From Arsenophonus nilaparvatae (GTDB taxonomy: Bacteria; Pseudomonadota; Gammaproteobacteria; Enterobacterales; Enterobacteriaceae), in assembly GCF_000757905.1 (NCBI RefSeq), contig NZ_JRLH01000016.1: a stretch of DNA of 64,000 nucleotides; one strand, 5' to 3'. Positions within the stretch are counted from its first letter, which is position 1, and the number at the start of each line of letters is the position of its first letter. This document shows positions 8,578 to 17,318 of the stretch, piece after piece. The translations under genes and the position numbers were made by a program. The notes below the pieces were generated by a model. That model was given only the letters and a program-made list of their open reading frames with translations, did not search any database and was not told where the DNA came from.

Positions 8578-8747
8578 GCTCTTTAATTCAAGAGCCTGGC
8601 CGTAAAGGCTAGTAAGCAGTAAAACTGCGTTAAAAAACAATACCTCCGATTTGGAGGTTATTATGAGAACGATTACACTCCCCTATCAATCGAAATGGGT
8701 GCGAGGAGTAATTTTTTACGTTTATAAATAGTTGGAGCTCTGGTCTC
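8578..8747 (+). promoter_or_regulatory. S10 operon mRNA leader (L4-responsive)
   Basis: The 170-base leader contains the hairpin AACCTCC/GGAGG region near 8642-8660 and ends in a segment (TCAATCGAAATGGGTGCGAG through to the rpsJ Shine-Dalgarno TTGGAGCTC) that closely resembles the E. coli S10 leader. There, ribosomal protein L4 causes both attenuation and translational repression. The T run near 8713 would be the attenuation site. Function is inferred from similarity. Confidence 0.75.
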
Positions 8748-9059
8748 ATGCAGAACCAAAGAATCCGTATCCGCCTGAAAGCCTTTGATCATCGTTTAAT
8801 TGATCAATCAACTGCGGAAATCGTTGAAACTGCTAAGCGCACTGGCGCTCAAGTACGTGGTCCGATCCCGTTACCTACACGTAAAGAACGTTTTACCGTT
8901 CTGATTTCGCCGCATGTTAATAAAGATGCACGTGATCAGTACGAAATTCGTACTCATAAGCGTCTGGTTGACATCGTTGAGCCAACTGAGAAAACCGTTG
9001 ATGCTCTGATGCGTCTGGATCTGGCTGCCGGTGTAGATGTGCAGATCAGCCTGGGTTAA
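8748..9059 (+). CDS. rpsJ: 30S ribosomal protein S10
   Basis: S10 belongs to the 30S head and also acts as NusE, which binds NusB and boxA RNA in antitermination of rRNA operons. It has 103 residues, the E. coli length, beginning [20 protein letters not shown]. It is the first gene of the S10 operon, directly behind the L4-responsive leader. The boxA elements in the rrn operon of this window are its expected RNA target. Confidence 0.98.
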
Positions 9060-9091
9060 TCAGGTCGTTGCGCGATTGAGAGGTTGAAACA

Positions 9092-9721
9092 ATGATTGGT
9101 TTAGTCGGGAAGAAAATAGGAATGACACGTATCTTCACTGAAGATGGTGTTTCTATTCCTGTAACTGTTATCGAAATTGAAAATAACCGAGTGACTCAGG
9201 TTAAGAGCCTGGAAACAGATGGTTATAATGCAATTCAGGTTACTACTGGTAGCAAAAAAGCAAACCGTGTAAAGAAACCTGAAGCTGGGCATTTTGCTAA
9301 AGCTGGTGTTGAAGCTGGCCGTATCCTACGTGAATTTCGTTTGAGTGAAAACGAAGAGTTTACTGTAGGTCAAAGCATTAGTGTTGAAATTTTTGCTGAC
9401 GTCAAGAAAGTCGACGTTACTGGTACCTCCAAAGGTAAGGGTTTTGCTGGTACGGTTAAACGCTGGAATTTTCGCACTCAGGACGCTACTCATGGTAACT
9501 CCTTGTCACAACGTGTTCCGGGTTCTATTGGGCAAAACCAAACTCCGGGTAAGGTATTTAAAGGCAAGAAAATGGCAGGCCAATTGGGTAATGAACGTGT
9601 AACTGTTCAAAGTCTGGATGTAGTACGCGTTGACGCTGAACGTAATCTGCTGTTGGTCAAGGGTGCTGTTCCAGGTGCAACTGGTAGCAACCTGATTGTA
9701 AAACCAGCTGTTAAGGCGTAA
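9092..9721 (+). CDS. rplC: 50S ribosomal protein L3
   Basis: L3 is an early assembly protein of the large subunit, with an extension reaching towards the peptidyl transferase centre. It has 209 residues, as in E. coli. The conserved block GNSLSQRVPGSIGQNQTPG contains the glutamine methylated by PrmB in E. coli. It lies 32 bases after rpsJ and 16 before rplD, within the S10 operon. Confidence 0.98.
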   Translation: MIGLVGKKIGMTRIFTEDGVSIPVTVIEIENNRVTQVKSLETDGYNAIQVTTGSKKANRVKKPEAGHFAKAGVEAGRILREFRLSENEEFTVGQSISVEIFADVKKVDVTGTSKGKGFAGTVKRWNFRTQDATHGNSLSQRVPGSIGQNQTPGKVFKGKKMAGQLGNERVTVQSLDVVRVDAERNLLLVKGAVPGATGSNLIVKPAVKA

Positions 9722-9737
9722 CGTCGAGGAGATAGGA

Positions 9738-10343
9738 ATGGAATTGGTAATGAAAGACGCGCAAAGCGCGCTGACTGTTTCCGAAACTACCTTCGGGCGT
9801 GATTTCAATGAAGCGCTTGTGCATCAAGTAGTTGTTGCGTATGCAGCTGGTGCTCGTCAAGGTACTCGTGCTCAGAAAACTCGTGCTGAGGTTTCAGGTT
9901 CTGGTAAAAAGCCATGGCGTCAAAAAGGTACTGGTCGTGCACGTGCTGGTTCAGTTAAGAGCCCAATTTGGCGCTCTGGTGGTGTCACTTTCGCAGCGAG
10001 ACCACAGGACCACAGTCAAAAAGTAAATAAAAAGATGTACCGCGGTGCTTTGAAAAGCATCTTGTCTGAATTGGTACGTCAGGATCGTCTAATTGTTGTC
10101 GAGAAATTTGCACTGGAAGCGCCGAAAACTAAGCTTCTGGTACAAAAATTAAAGGAAATGGCGCTGGATGACGTATTGATCGTCACGAATGAGGTTGATG
10201 AAAACTTGTTTTTAGCAGCCCGTAACTTATATAAAGTTGATGTTCGCGATGCAATCGGTATCGATCCTGTTAGCCTAATTGCCTTCGACAAAGTAGTTAT
10301 GACTGCTGATGCTGTGAAGCAAATTGAGGAGATGCTAGCATGA
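9738..10343 (+). CDS. rplD: 50S ribosomal protein L4
   Basis: L4 lines the peptide exit tunnel and is the autogenous regulator of the S10 operon through the leader at 8578-8747. It has 201 residues, matching E. coli almost residue for residue, including the tunnel loop KKPWRQKGTGRARAG. The start ATG at 9738 follows CGAGGAGATAGGA. An ATG at 9750 is less likely, as the alignment starts at MELV. The stop overlaps the rplW start (ATGA), which suggests translational coupling. Confidence 0.98.
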   Translation: MELVMKDAQSALTVSETTFGRDFNEALVHQVVVAYAAGARQGTRAQKTRAEVSGSGKKPWRQKGTGRARAGSVKSPIWRSGGVTFAARPQDHSQKVNKKMYRGALKSILSELVRQDRLIVVEKFALEAPKTKLLVQKLKEMALDDVLIVTNEVDENLFLAARNLYKVDVRDAIGIDPVSLIAFDKVVMTADAVKQIEEMLA

Positions 10344-10642
10344 TCCGTGAAGAACGTCTGCTAAAAGTACTACGTGCGCCGCATGTCTCTGAAAAAGCTT
10401 CTACAGCGATGGAAAAAAGTAACACCATCGTGCTTAAAGTAGCGAAAGATGCGACCAAAGCAGAGATTAAGGCTGCCGTACAGAAACTGTTCGAAGTTGA
10501 AGTCAAAGGTGTAAATACTTTACTAGTTAAAGGCAAAACCAAACGCCACGGTCAGCGAATTGGTCGTCGTAGCGACTGGAAAAAAGCTTACGTCACTCTG
10601 AAAGAAGGCCAGAATCTGGACTTCATCGGTGGTGCAGAGTAA
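10340..10642 (+). CDS. rplW: 50S ribosomal protein L23
   Basis: L23 sits at the exit of the peptide tunnel and is the docking site for trigger factor and SRP. It has 100 residues, the E. coli length. The tip segment TLLVKGKTKRHGQRIGRR is present. It overlaps rplD by 4 bases and is followed after 19 bases by rplB. Confidence 0.98.
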   Translation: MIREERLLKVLRAPHVSEKASTAMEKSNTIVLKVAKDATKAEIKAAVQKLFEVEVKGVNTLLVKGKTKRHGQRIGRRSDWKKAYVTLKEGQNLDFIGGAE

Positions 10643-10661
10643 GTCGGAGGAGTAAAGAACA

Positions 10662-11486
10662 ATGGCAGTTGTTAAATGTAAACCTACGTCCCCGGGCCGT
10701 CGCCACGTAGTTAAAGTGGTTAACCCTGAGCTGCATAAGGGTAAACCTTATGCTCCGTTGCTAGAAAAAAGCAACAAAACCGGTGGACGTAACAATAATG
10801 GCCGTATTACTACGCGTCATATTGGTGGTGGTCACAAACAGCATTATCGTCTAATTGACTTTAAACGCAATAAAGATGGTATTGCTGCTACTGTTGAGCG
10901 TCTGGAATATGATCCAAATCGTTCGGCGAATATTGCATTAGTTCTCTATAAAGATGGAGAACGTCGCTATATTCTGGCACCAAAAGGCTTAAAAGCCGGA
11001 GACCAAATTCAGTCTGGTGCAGATGCAGCAATTAAAGCAGGTAATGCTTTACCTATGCGTAATATTCCTGTCGGTTCAACGGTTCATAATGTTGAGCTTA
11101 AACCGGGTAAAGGTGGTCAGCTGGCGCGTTCAGCCGGTGCTTATGTGCAAATCGTTGCACGTGATGGTAGTTATGTAACTATCCGTTTACGTTCTGGCGA
11201 AATGCGTAAAGTACTTTCTGAGTGCCGTGCGACATTAGGTGAAGTTGGTAATGCGGAGCATATGCTGCGTGTTCTGGGTAAAGCTGGTGCTAGCCGCTGG
11301 CGTGGAATTCGCCCTACCGTTCGTGGTACAGCGATGAACCCAGTAGACCATCCACATGGTGGTGGTGAAGGTCGTAACTTTGGTAAACACCCAGTAACAC
11401 CTTGGGGCGTTCAAACCAAAGGTAAAAAGACCCGTAGCAATAAGCGTACTGATAAATATATCGTACGTCACCGTTCTAAAAAATAA
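10662..11486 (+). CDS. rplB: 50S ribosomal protein L2
   Basis: L2 is a highly conserved large-subunit protein needed for subunit association and peptidyl transferase activity. It has 274 residues against 273 in E. coli. The universal segment MNPVDHPHGGGEGR, with the conserved histidine implicated in activity, is present near the C-terminus. The basic tail is intact. It belongs to the S10 operon. Confidence 0.98.
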   Translation: MAVVKCKPTSPGRRHVVKVVNPELHKGKPYAPLLEKSNKTGGRNNNGRITTRHIGGGHKQHYRLIDFKRNKDGIAATVERLEYDPNRSANIALVLYKDGERRYILAPKGLKAGDQIQSGADAAIKAGNALPMRNIPVGSTVHNVELKPGKGGQLARSAGAYVQIVARDGSYVTIRLRSGEMRKVLSECRATLGEVGNAEHMLRVLGKAGASRWRGIRPTVRGTAMNPVDHPHGGGEGRNFGKHPVTPWGVQTKGKKTRSNKRTDKYIVRHRSKK

Positions 11487-11500
11487 TTAGAGGATAAACC

Positions 11501-11779
11501 ATGCCACGTTCTCTCAAGAAAGGTCCTTTTATTGACCTGCACTTGCTGAAGAAGGTAGAGAAAGCGGTGGAAAGCGGAGACAAAAAGCCTCTCAAGACTT
11601 GGTCCCGTCGTTCAACGATCTTTCCTAACATGATCGGTTTGACCATCGCTATCCATAATGGTCGTCAGCATGTTCCAGTTTTTGTTACCGACGAAATGGT
11701 TGGTCATAAATTGGGTGAATTCGCGCCGACCCGTACTTATCGCGGCCATGCGGCCGATAAAAAGGCCAAGAAACGTTAA
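11501..11779 (+). CDS. rpsS: 30S ribosomal protein S19
   Basis: S19 lies in the 30S head and contacts S13 and the subunit bridge to 23S. It has 92 residues, as in E. coli, with the signature GPFIDLHLLKKV near the start and GEFAPTRTYRGH near the end. It is in the S10 operon, 14 bases from both neighbours. Confidence 0.98.
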   Translation: MPRSLKKGPFIDLHLLKKVEKAVESGDKKPLKTWSRRSTIFPNMIGLTIAIHNGRQHVPVFVTDEMVGHKLGEFAPTRTYRGHAADKKAKKR

Positions 11780-11793
11780 GGTAGGAGGAAGAG

Positions 11794-12126
11794 ATGGAAA
11801 CTATCGCTATGCATCGCCACGCTCGTTCTTCTGCTCAGAAGGTTCGTTTAGTGGCTGATCTGATTCGCGGTAAGAAAGTGTCGCAAGCTCTAGAAATTCT
11901 GAACTATACCAACAAGAAAGCTGCTGGTTTAGTGAAGAAAGTACTTGAGTCTGCTATCGCTAACGCCGAGCACAACGATGGTGCTGATATTGATGACTTG
12001 AAAGTAACGAAAATTTTCGTTAACGAAGGTCCAACTATGAAACGCATCATGCCTCGCGCGAAAGGCCGTGCAGATCGTATTTTGAAGCGCACCAGCCACA
12101 TTACTGTGGTTGTGTCCGATCGCTGA
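11794..12126 (+). CDS. rplV: 50S ribosomal protein L22
   Basis: L22 spans the large subunit, and its beta-hairpin narrows the exit tunnel, where macrolides and stalling peptides act. It has 110 residues, the E. coli length. The hairpin region NEGPTMKRIMPRAKGRADR is unaltered, with no visible macrolide-resistance deletion. A strong GGAGGAAGAG Shine-Dalgarno precedes the start. It is in the S10 operon. Confidence 0.98.
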   Translation: METIAMHRHARSSAQKVRLVADLIRGKKVSQALEILNYTNKKAAGLVKKVLESAIANAEHNDGADIDDLKVTKIFVNEGPTMKRIMPRAKGRADRILKRTSHITVVVSDR

Positions 12127-12143
12127 GACTCTGGAGACTAGCA

Positions 12144-12854
12144 ATGGGTCAGAAAGTACATCCTAATGGTATTCGCCTGGGTATTGTCAAACCTTGGAAC
12201 TCTACTTGGTATGCGAATACAAAAGAATTCGCTGACAACCTAGACAGCGATTTTAAAGTACGCCAGTATCTGAATAAAGAACTGGCAAAGGCATCTATTT
12301 CACGTATCGTTATCGAACGTCCTGCGAAGAGCATCCGTGTAACTATTCACACTGCTCGTCCTGGTATCGTTATCGGTAAAAAAGGTGAAGATGTCGAGAA
12401 ACTGCGTAAAACAGTAGCAGATATTGCTGGTGTCCCTGCGCAAATCAATATTGCTGAAGTACGTAAGCCTGAACTGGATGCTAAATTAGTTGCTGATAGT
12501 ATCGCTTCACAGCTGGAACGTCGTGTTATGTTCCGTCGAGCTATGAAACGAGCGGTACAGAATGCTATGCGTCTAGGTGCAAAAGGCATAAAAGTGGAAG
12601 TCAGTGGTCGTTTAGGCGGAGCTGAAATTGCACGTACTGAGTGGTATCGTGAAGGCCGTGTGCCATTGCACACCTTGCGTGCTGATATCGATTATAACAC
12701 TGCAGAAGCGCACACCACTTATGGGGTACTCGGCGTTAAAGTATGGATCTTCAAAGGTGAGATTCTGGGTGGTATGGCTGCTGTTGAACAGGTAGAGAAA
12801 CCTACAGTTCAACCTAAAAAGCAGCAGCGTAAAGGCCGCAAGGAGAGTCGCTGA
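12144..12854 (+). CDS. rpsC: 30S ribosomal protein S3
   Basis: S3 lies at the mRNA entry channel and contributes to mRNA helicase activity with S4 and S5. It has 236 residues, three more than E. coli. The type II KH motif (GIVIGKKGEDVEKLR) is present. The C-terminal tail is lysine-rich and slightly divergent. Its stop codon overlaps the rplP start (TGATG), suggesting coupling. Confidence 0.98.
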   Translation: MGQKVHPNGIRLGIVKPWNSTWYANTKEFADNLDSDFKVRQYLNKELAKASISRIVIERPAKSIRVTIHTARPGIVIGKKGEDVEKLRKTVADIAGVPAQINIAEVRKPELDAKLVADSIASQLERRVMFRRAMKRAVQNAMRLGAKGIKVEVSGRLGGAEIARTEWYREGRVPLHTLRADIDYNTAEAHTTYGVLGVKVWIFKGEILGGMAAVEQVEKPTVQPKKQQRKGRKESR

Positions 12855-13264
12855 TGTTACAACCAAAGCGTACGAAATTCCGTAAAATGCATAAAGGCCG
12901 CAATCGTGGTCTGGCTGCAGGTACGGATGTTAGCTTCGGCACTTTCGGTCTGAAGGCAGTGGGTCGTGGACGTCTGACTGCACGTCAGATTGAAGCGGCA
13001 CGTCGTGCCATGACCCGTGCAGTTAAGCGTCAGGGTAAAATCTGGATTCGTGTGTTTCCAGATAAACCTATTACTGAAAAGCCACTTGAAGTGCGTATGG
13101 GTAAAGGTAAAGGTAACGTAGAGTATTGGGTTGCCTTGATCCAACCTGGTAAAGTTCTTTATGAAATGGACGGTGTTCCAGAAGAGCTAGCTCGTGAAGC
13201 ATTCAAGTTGGCAGCAGCAAAACTGCCTATCAAAACCACCTTTGTAACTAAGACGGTGATGTAA
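12854..13264 (+). CDS. rplP: 50S ribosomal protein L16
   Basis: L16 helps position the A-site tRNA and is a late assembly protein. It has 136 residues, the E. coli length. The RMGKGKGNVEYWVA block, which contains the arginine hydroxylated by RoxA (YcfD) in E. coli, is present. It overlaps rpsC at the start and rpmC at the stop by single-base junctions (TGATG and TAATG). Confidence 0.98.
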   Translation: MLQPKRTKFRKMHKGRNRGLAAGTDVSFGTFGLKAVGRGRLTARQIEAARRAMTRAVKRQGKIWIRVFPDKPITEKPLEVRMGKGKGNVEYWVALIQPGKVLYEMDGVPEELAREAFKLAAAKLPIKTTFVTKTVM

Positions 13265-13455
13265 TGAAAGCAAAAGAGCTGCGCGAAAAAAGCGTTGAAG
13301 AGTTGAACACTGAACTGCTTAACCTGCTACGTGAGCAATTTAACTTGAGTATGCAGGCAGCAAGTGGACAGCTGCAACAGTCTCACCTGTTGAAACAAGT
13401 ACGTCGTGATATTGCACGCGTTAAGACTTTATTGACTGAAAAGGCGGGTGCGTAA
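13264..13455 (+). CDS. rpmC: 50S ribosomal protein L29
   Basis: L29 lies beside L23 at the tunnel exit. It has 63 residues, the E. coli length, and is an all-helical protein starting MKAKELREKSVEEL. It is coupled by TAATG junctions to rplP upstream and rpsQ downstream, within the S10 operon. Confidence 0.97.
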   Translation: MKAKELREKSVEELNTELLNLLREQFNLSMQAASGQLQQSHLLKQVRRDIARVKTLLTEKAGA

Positions 13456-13709
13456 TGAGCGATAAAATCCGTACTTTGCAAGGTCGTGTAACTAGCGATA
13501 AGATGGAGAAATCTATTGTCGTTGCTATTGAGCGTATGGTAAAACATCCTTTATATGGTAAGTTTATCCGTCGTACGACCAAATTGCATGTACATGACGA
13601 GAACAATGAATGTGGTATCGGTGATCTAGTGGAAATCCGTGAAACCCGCCCACTGTCCAAAACAAAGTCATGGACACTTGTTCGCGTTGTAGAAAAAGCT
13701 GTTCTGTAA
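13455..13709 (+). CDS. rpsQ: 30S ribosomal protein S17
   Basis: S17 is a primary 16S-binding protein with an OB fold. It has 84 residues, the E. coli length, with the conserved GRVTSDKMEKSIVVAIER segment and DLVEIRETRPLSKTKSW. It is the last gene of the S10 operon, and a terminator follows after 22 bases. Confidence 0.98.
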   Translation: MSDKIRTLQGRVTSDKMEKSIVVAIERMVKHPLYGKFIRRTTKLHVHDENNECGIGDLVEIRETRPLSKTKSWTLVRVVEKAVL

Positions 13710-13731
13710 TAGGATAGCCATTTGATAATAG

Positions 13732-13770
13732 AATAAGCGGCTCTTAATAAAGCGGCCGTTTATTTTTTCT
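13732..13770 (+). terminator. Terminator between S10 and spc operons
   Basis: AATAAGCGGC (13732-13741) pairs with GCCGTTTATT (13755-13764), with one G-U pair, and is followed by TTTTT. It marks the end of the S10 operon ahead of the spc promoter. Some read-through is likely, as in E. coli. Confidence 0.75.
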
Positions 13771-13789
13771 GTCCATATTGATGTTGTGG

Positions 13790-13798
13790 TGTTATAAT
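13790..13798 (+). promoter_or_regulatory. spc operon promoter, extended -10
   Basis: A consensus TATAAT at 13793-13798 is preceded by TG one base away, an extended -10 element. No good -35 is visible, which such promoters tolerate. It lies about 90 bases upstream of rplN, where the E. coli spc promoter is found. Confidence 0.6.
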
Positions 13799-13888
13799 GC
13801 TGCGCCCTCATGTATGGGTAATTGTACTGCCTCTTCAATTTATATAAGAAGCGGCTTAGTTGTAGTTGACATTTAGCGGAGCACTAAA

Positions 13889-14260
13889 ATGATCCAAGAA
13901 CAGACTATGCTGAACGTAGCCGACAACTCCGGCGCACGTCGCGTAATGTGTATCAAGGTTCTAGGTGGCTCGCACCGTCGCTACGCAGATGTAGGTGCTA
14001 TCATCAAAATTACTGTTAAAGAAGCAATTCCACGCGGTAAAGTGAAAAAAGGTGATGTCCTGAAAGCGGTAGTGGTGCGCACCAAGAAGGGTGTTCGTCG
14101 CCCTGACGGTTCTGTCATTCGCTTCGATGGCAATGCTTGTGTGTTGTTAAACAATACAAGTGAGCAAGTTATCGGTACGCGTATTTTTGGGCCGGTAACT
14201 CGTGAACTTCGTACTGAGAAGTTTATGAAAATTATCTCTCTGGCACCAGAAGTACTCTAA
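13889..14260 (+). CDS. rplN: 50S ribosomal protein L14
   Basis: L14 forms an intersubunit bridge and is the binding site of the silencing factor RsfS. It has 123 residues, as in E. coli. The start MIQEQTMLNVADNSGARRVM is canonical. It is the first gene of the spc operon. Confidence 0.98.
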   Translation: MIQEQTMLNVADNSGARRVMCIKVLGGSHRRYADVGAIIKITVKEAIPRGKVKKGDVLKAVVVRTKKGVRRPDGSVIRFDGNACVLLNNTSEQVIGTRIFGPVTRELRTEKFMKIISLAPEVL

Positions 14261-14272
14261 GGAGCGTGCACA

Positions 14273-14587
14273 ATGGCAGCGAAAATCCGTCATGATGACG
14301 AAGTTATCGTGTTAGCTGGTAAAGATAAAGGCAAACGCGGTAAAGTAAAACAGGTTCTTTCTTCTGGTAAAGTCATTGTTGAAGGGATTAATCTGGTTAA
14401 GAAACATCAGAAGCCTGTTCCGGCTCTGAGTCAACCAGGTGGCATCGTCGAAAAAGAAACAGCAATTGATGTTTCTAACGTTGCAATCTTTAATGTGACA
14501 ACCGGCAAGGCTGACCGAGTAGGTTTTAGAATTGAAGATGGCAAAAAAGTGCGTTTCTTCAAATCTAACAGTGAAACTATTAAGTAA
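14273..14587 (+). CDS. rplX: 50S ribosomal protein L24
   Basis: L24 is an assembly-initiator protein of the large subunit, carrying a KOW motif (VIVLAGKDKGKRGKV). It has 104 residues, the E. coli length. It lies 12 bases after rplN and 15 before rplE. In E. coli the operon's S8 repressor site lies at this rplX-rplE junction. Confidence 0.98.
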   Translation: MAAKIRHDDEVIVLAGKDKGKRGKVKQVLSSGKVIVEGINLVKKHQKPVPALSQPGGIVEKETAIDVSNVAIFNVTTGKADRVGFRIEDGKKVRFFKSNSETIK

Positions 14588-14602
14588 TTTTTGGAGTATA
14601 CG

Positions 14603-15142
14603 ATGGCGAAACTGCATGATTACTACAAAGACGAGGTAGTCCAAAAGCTGATGACTCAGTTTGGCTACAATTCTGTCATGCAAGTCCCTCGGGTCGAGAA
14701 GATCACCCTGAACATGGGTGTTGGTGAAGCTGTTGCCGATAAAAAGCTGCTTGATAATGCAGCTGCTGATTTAGCGGCAATAACAGGGCAAAAACCATTT
14801 ATCACCAAAGCGCGCAAATCTGTTGCAGGCTTCAAAATCCGTCAGGGCTATCCAATCGGCTGTAAAGTGACCTTGCGTGGCGAACGTATGTGGGAATTCT
14901 TTGAGCGTCTGATTTTTATTGCTGTACCACGTATCCGTGATTTCCGTGGTTTATCCACTAAATCATTTGATGGTCGCGGTAACTACAGCATGGGTGTACG
15001 TGAACAAATCATCTTTCCTGAAATCGATTATGATAAAGTGGATCGTGTACGTGGTTTAGATATTACTATCACCACTAGTGCGAAATTAGATGATGAAGGT
15101 CTTGCACTGTTGATGGCGTTTAACTTTCCGTTCCGTAAGTAA
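14603..15142 (+). CDS. rplE: 50S ribosomal protein L5
   Basis: L5 binds 5S rRNA and contacts P-site tRNA and S13. The ATG at 14603 (MAKLHDYYKDE) gives 179 residues, the E. coli length, and has the Shine-Dalgarno TTGGAG. An in-frame TTG at 14591 lies upstream of the site and is rejected. In E. coli, S8 represses the operon by binding the mRNA around this start. I did not fold the equivalent site here. Confidence 0.98.
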   Translation: MAKLHDYYKDEVVQKLMTQFGYNSVMQVPRVEKITLNMGVGEAVADKKLLDNAAADLAAITGQKPFITKARKSVAGFKIRQGYPIGCKVTLRGERMWEFFERLIFIAVPRIRDFRGLSTKSFDGRGNYSMGVREQIIFPEIDYDKVDRVRGLDITITTSAKLDDEGLALLMAFNFPFRK

Positions 15143-15154
15143 GGCAGGGTATTC

Positions 15155-15460
15155 ATGGCTAAACAATCAATGAAAGCGCGTGATGTAAAACGTGCAAAAT
15201 TAGCTGAAAAATTCTTTGCAAAGCGCACAGAATTGAAAGCTATTATTTCTGATGTGAATACATCTGATGAAGATCGTTGGAATGCTGTTCTTAAGCTGCA
15301 AACGCTACCACGTGATTCCAGCCCTTCTCGTCGGCGTAACCGCTGTCGTCAAACTGGGCGTCCGCATGGTTTTCTGCGGAAATTTGGTCTAAGCCGTATT
15401 AAAGTCCGTGAATCCGCTATGCGCGGTGAAATCCCGGGTCTTAAAAAGGCTAGCTGGTAA
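15155..15460 (+). CDS. rpsN: 30S ribosomal protein S14
   Basis: S14 is a late-assembling protein of the 30S head. It has 101 residues, the long zinc-free form, as in E. coli. The segment CRQTGRPHGFLRKFGLSRIK is conserved near the C-terminus. It lies 12 bases after rplE. Confidence 0.98.
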   Translation: MAKQSMKARDVKRAKLAEKFFAKRTELKAIISDVNTSDEDRWNAVLKLQTLPRDSSPSRRRNRCRQTGRPHGFLRKFGLSRIKVRESAMRGEIPGLKKASW

Positions 15461-15493
15461 TTATCACCAATTGAATCACGGGAGTAAAGACAG

Positions 15494-15886
15494 ATGAGCA
15501 TGCAAGATCCCATCGCGGATATGCTAACCCGTATCCGTAACGGTCAGGCCGCTAATAAAGCTGCGGTCAACATGCCTTCCGCTAAGCTAAAAGTAGCGAT
15601 TGCTACAGTGCTTAAGGAAGAAGGTTATATCGAAGATTATAAAATTGAAGGCGACATCAAGCCAACATTGGAAATTACATTGAAATATTTCCAAGGTAAG
15701 GCTGTTGTAGAAAGCATTCAGCGTGTAAGCCGCCCAAGTTTGCGCATCTATAAGAAAAAAGATGAGCTACCACAGGTTATGGCTGGTTTAGGCATTGCGA
15801 TTATTTCTACTTCTAAAGGTGTCATGACTGATCGTGCAGCTCGCCAAGCAGGTTTAGGTGGCGAAATTCTCTGCTACGTAGCTTAA
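15494..15886 (+). CDS. rpsH: 30S ribosomal protein S8
   Basis: S8 organises the central domain of 16S rRNA and is the translational repressor of the spc operon in E. coli. It has 130 residues, the E. coli length. The C-terminal GIAIISTSKGVMTDR segment, part of the RNA-binding surface, is unchanged. Part of its rRNA target is missing from the deleted 16S gene in this window, so another 16S copy must exist. Confidence 0.98.
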   Translation: MSMQDPIADMLTRIRNGQAANKAAVNMPSAKLKVAIATVLKEEGYIEDYKIEGDIKPTLEITLKYFQGKAVVESIQRVSRPSLRIYKKKDELPQVMAGLGIAIISTSKGVMTDRAARQAGLGGEILCYVA

Positions 15887-15900
15887 TTCGGGAGGAAAGA

Positions 15901-16434
15901 ATGTCTCGTGTGGCAAAAGCACCTGTCGTCATTCCTGCCGGCGTAGAAGTCAAACTTGACGGTCAGGATATAGCGATTAAAGGTAAAAATGGCGAGCTTA
16001 CTCGTACAATCCATAAAGCTGTTGAAGTCAAACATGCTGATAATCAATTAACGTTTGCAGCTCGTGAAGGTTTTGCTGATGCATGGGCACAAGCGGGTAC
16101 GACGCGTTCTTTATTGAATGCAATGGTTATTGGTGTTACCGAAGGCTTCACTAAGAAACTTCAGCTGGTTGGTGTCGGTTATCGTGCAGCTATTAAAGGC
16201 AATACTGTAAGTTTGTCCTTAGGTTTCTCTCATCCGGTAGAGCATGAACTGCCAGCAGGTATTACTGCAAAATGTCCTTCACAGACTGAAATTGTGTTGG
16301 AAGGAGCAGATAAACAGGCAATTGGCCAAGTTGCAGCAGAATTGCGTGCTTACCGTCGTCCTGAACCTTATAAAGGTAAAGGTGTTCGTTACGCCGATGA
16401 AATCGTGCGTACTAAAGAGGCTAAGAAGAAGTAA
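15901..16434 (+). CDS. rplF: 50S ribosomal protein L6
   Basis: L6 lies near the sarcin-ricin loop and the factor-binding site. It has 177 residues, as in E. coli, and is built of two similar alpha/beta domains. The C-terminal RRPEPYKGKGVRYADE is canonical. It follows rpsH by 14 bases, with the Shine-Dalgarno GGGAGGAAAG. Confidence 0.98.
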   Translation: MSRVAKAPVVIPAGVEVKLDGQDIAIKGKNGELTRTIHKAVEVKHADNQLTFAAREGFADAWAQAGTTRSLLNAMVIGVTEGFTKKLQLVGVGYRAAIKGNTVSLSLGFSHPVEHELPAGITAKCPSQTEIVLEGADKQAIGQVAAELRAYRRPEPYKGKGVRYADEIVRTKEAKKK

Positions 16435-16443
16435 GGTAACACT

Positions 16444-16797
16444 ATGGATAAGAAAGTAGCTCGTATCCGTCGTGCGACCCGCGCACGCCGCAAACTACAT
16501 GAACTGGGTGCAACGCGCTTGGTGGTACACCGTACCCCTCGACATATTTATGCGCAGGTTATTGCACCAAACGGTTCTGAAACTTTGGTGGTTGCTTCTA
16601 CTACAGAAAAAACTATCAATGAGCAAGTAAAGTACACAGGAAACAAAGAAGCAGCAGCAGCAGTTGGTAAATTAATTGCTGAGCGCGCGTTGGAAAAAGG
16701 CATCAAAGAAGTTGCTTTTGACCGTTCTGGTTTCCAATATCATGGTCGAGTCCAGGCACTGGCAGATGCTGCCCGTGAAGCTGGCCTTCAGTTCTAA
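16444..16797 (+). CDS. rplR: 50S ribosomal protein L18
   Basis: L18 binds 5S rRNA and brings it into the large subunit together with L5. It has 117 residues, the E. coli length. It has an arginine-rich N-terminus (VARIRRATRARRKL) and the conserved FDRSGFQYHGRVQALADAAR at the end. It is in the spc operon. Confidence 0.98.
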   Translation: MDKKVARIRRATRARRKLHELGATRLVVHRTPRHIYAQVIAPNGSETLVVASTTEKTINEQVKYTGNKEAAAAVGKLIAERALEKGIKEVAFDRSGFQYHGRVQALADAAREAGLQF

Positions 16798-16811
16798 GGT
16801 AGAGGTGTAAG

Positions 16812-17312
16812 ATGGCTCACATCGAGAAACAAGCTGGCGAACTGCAGGAAAAGCTGATCGCGGTAAATCGTGTAGCAAAAACCGTTAAAGGTGGCCGTAT
16901 TTTTAGTTTTACAGCACTAACTGTCGTTGGTGATGGTAACGGTCGTGTTGGTTTTGGCTACGGTAAGGCACGCGAAGTTCCGGCAGCAATCCAGAAAGCG
17001 ATGGAAAAAGCCCGTCGCAATATGAAAAACGTCGCTCTCAATAATGGTACTTTGTATCATCCTGTAAAAGGTGCTCACACAGGTTCTCGTGTGTTTATGC
17101 AACCTGCTTATGAAGGTACGGGTATCATCGCAGGCGGTGCAATGCGTGCTGTTTTGGAAGTCGCGGGTGTTCATAACGTACTGGCTAAAACCTATGGTTC
17201 CACGAACCCAATTAATGTTGTTCGTGCAACGCTGGATGCTTTAGACAGTATGAAGTCTCCAGAAATGGTCGCAGCTAAGCGTGGTAAATCCGTCGAAGAA
17301 ATTCTGGGGTAA
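16812..17312 (+). CDS. rpsE: 30S ribosomal protein S5
   Basis: S5 affects decoding accuracy and lies with S4 at the mRNA entrance. It has 166 residues against 167 in E. coli. The loop VNRVAKTVKGGRIFSF, where spectinomycin-resistance changes occur, is wild type. It is followed 6 bases later by rpmD. Confidence 0.98.
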   Translation: MAHIEKQAGELQEKLIAVNRVAKTVKGGRIFSFTALTVVGDGNGRVGFGYGKAREVPAAIQKAMEKARRNMKNVALNNGTLYHPVKGAHTGSRVFMQPAYEGTGIIAGGAMRAVLEVAGVHNVLAKTYGSTNPINVVRATLDALDSMKSPEMVAAKRGKSVEEILG

Positions 17313-17318
17313 TGGACC